Below are positions 6,904 to 8,210 of a DNA stretch of 8,210 nucleotides, piece after piece; position 1 is the first letter of the stretch, and the number at the start of each line of letters is the position of its first letter. Both the position numbers and the translations under genes were made by a program. This DNA is from Wenzhouxiangella sp. (GTDB lineage Bacteria; Pseudomonadota; Gammaproteobacteria; Xanthomonadales; Wenzhouxiangellaceae): the NCBI GenBank assembly GCA_021767625.1, contig JAASTB010000084.1, forward strand, positions 1 to 8,210, written 5' to 3'. The notes beneath the pieces were generated by a model that did not search any database, was not told the origin of the DNA, and saw only the letters and a program-made list of their open reading frames with translations.

Positions 6904-8210
6904 ATGAGCGTTTCGGCAGAAGCTTTGACGGCCGCGCTTCCGGATATCGCCTTCCAGGAAGCGTCGCTGGACATCTGGGACAAGAAGTACCGTCTCAAGT
7001 CGAAATCGGGGGAGATCATCGACCAGGAAATCGACGACACCTACAAGCGTGTCGCGCGGGCCTTGGCCGAGGTGGAGGAGGGCGACGACAAGCGCTCTCA
7101 CTGGTATCGTGAATTCCTGTGGGCGCTGCGGCGCGGGGCGATTCCCGCCGGGCGCATCACCTCCAACGCAGGTGCGCTGGCGCACAAGCCGGCCACCTCG
7201 ACCATCAACTGCACGGTCTCGGGCACCATCCGCGACTCGATGAACGACATCCTGGGCAAGGTCCACGAAGCGGGCCTGACGCTCAAGGCCGGCTGCGGCA
7301 TCGGCTACGAGTTCTCGACGCTCAGGCCCAAGGGCGCCTACGTTTCGGGGGCGGGCGCCTATACCTCGGGTCCGATGTCGTTCATGGATATCTACGACAA
7401 GATGTGCTTCACCGTCTCGTCGGCCGGTGGCCGCCGCGGCGCGCAGATGGCCACCTTCGACGTCTCGCACCCCGACGTCATGGACTTCATCCGCGCCAAG
7501 CGCGAGGACGGCGTGCTGCGCCAGTTCAACTGCTCGCTGCTGATCACCGACGACTTCGTCCAGGCCGTGGTCGACGACACCGACTGGCCGCTGGTCTTCC
7601 CGGTGCTCGACAGCGAGGCCGAGGAAATCGACGTCAACGATCCCGAGCAGGTGATCTGGCGCGAGTGGCCGACCACCGAGGGCTACGTCAGCAACGACGA
7701 GGGCCTGGTGGCCTGCAAGATCTACCGCAAGGTGCCGGCCAAGCGCCTGTGGAACATGATCATGACCAGCACTTACGACTACGCCGAACCGGGCTTTGTG
7801 CTGGTCGACCGCATCAACGAACAGAACAACAACTGGTGGTGCGAGAACATCCGCGCCACCAATCCCTGCGGCGAGCAGCCGCTGCCGCCCTACGGCGCCT
7901 GCCTGCTCGGTTCGGTCAACCTCACCCGCTTCGTCGAGGAGCCGTTCACCGAGAACGCGCGCTTCAACTGGGACGAGTACCGCCGCACGGTCAAGATCTT
8001 CACGCGCATGCTCGACAACGTCGTCGAAATCAACGGCCTGCCGCTGGGCAAGCAGCGCGAGGAGATCATGTACAAGCGCCGCCACGGCATGGGTTTCCTG
8101 GGCCTGGGTTCGGCCCTGACCATGCTGCGCAAGCAGTACGGCCAGCCCGAGTCGCTGGAATTCACCGAGCGCGTCTCGCGCGAGATGGCCGTTGCAGGCT
8201 GGGAAACCGC
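6904..8210 (+). CDS. nrdJ: adenosylcobalamin-dependent (class II) ribonucleotide reductase, 5' part
   Basis: The frame is open from the ATG at 6904 to the window edge, giving 435 complete codons; the 3' part lies outside. The product makes deoxyribonucleotides using a cobalamin-generated thiyl radical and so works with or without oxygen. Visible catalytic features are the first redox cysteine C103 in STINCTVSGT, the radical-site N320-P-C322-G-E324, and the second redox cysteine C333 in YGACLLGSVNL, 11 residues after C322. Other family stretches are LKAGCGIGYEFSTLRPKGA, SSAGGRRGAQMATFDVSHPD and the RRHGMGFLGLGSALT helix near the edge. The N-terminal WDKKYRL...DTYKRVARALA region leaves no room for an ATP-cone before C103, so an activity-regulating cone is probably absent at the N-terminus. 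The NPCGE-type active site plus a short catalytic N-terminus point to class II rather than class I NrdA. NrdR and DnaA sites upstream suggest control by nucleotide level and replication. Confidence 0.9.
   Translation, partial: MSVSAEALTAALPDIAFQEASLDIWDKKYRLKSKSGEIIDQEIDDTYKRVARALAEVEEGDDKRSHWYREFLWALRRGAIPAGRITSNAGALAHKPATSTINCTVSGTIRDSMNDILGKVHEAGLTLKAGCGIGYEFSTLRPKGAYVSGAGAYTSGPMSFMDIYDKMCFTVSSAGGRRGAQMATFDVSHPDVMDFIRAKREDGVLRQFNCSLLITDDFVQAVVDDTDWPLVFPVLDSEAEEIDVNDPEQVIWREWPTTEGYVSNDEGLVACKIYRKVPAKRLWNMIMTSTYDYAEPGFVLVDRINEQNNNWWCENIRATNPCGEQPLPPYGACLLGSVNLTRFVEEPFTENARFNWDEYRRTVKIFTRMLDNVVEINGLPLGKQREEIMYKRRHGMGFLGLGSALTMLRKQYGQPESLEFTERVSREMAVAGWET

Overview
The window is a stretch of chromosomal, high-GC bacterial DNA that looks gammaproteobacterial. 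The main evidence is the block envC-gpmI(gpmM)-yibN-secB-gpsA, which matches in order and orientation the E. coli neighbourhood envC-gpmM-yibN-grxC-secB-gpsA. The difference is that grxC is absent here. High GC together with a class II (B12-dependent) ribonucleotide reductase would fit a Xanthomonadales/Chromatiales-like lineage, but that placement is inference only.

Layout. Positions 143-1711 (+) encode an AbgT-family transporter. It converges with envC (1708-2862, -), and the two genes share four bases at their stops. A perfect 9-bp GC hairpin followed by TTTT lies just past the abgT stop, inside the last codons of envC, and probably serves as the abgT terminator. gpmI (2869-4398, -) and envC form a two-gene operon with a 6-bp gap. 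The 126-bp spacer 4399-4524 holds back-to-back sigma70-like promoters for gpmI (-) and for the rhodanese-domain gene yibN (+). yibN (4525-5046), secB (5110-5616) and gpsA (5629-6630) run in one direction. A likely terminator follows gpsA, and after a 273-bp spacer begins the 5' part of an adenosylcobalamin-dependent ribonucleotide reductase gene (6904 to the window edge), which stays open to the end.

The genes serve core cell functions: glycolysis (GpmI), septal cell-wall splitting (EnvC), export chaperoning (SecB), phospholipid precursor synthesis (GpsA) and dNTP supply (NrdJ). I see no mobile element, CRISPR array, RNA gene or phage gene, and no novel multi-gene system.

The most interesting part is the control region in front of the reductase. 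It has two NrdR-box-like palindromes with starts 32 bp apart (three helical turns), followed by a sequence matching the DnaA-box consensus TTATNCACA. The regulatory logic known for class I nrdAB in E. coli therefore appears to be present in front of a class II enzyme.
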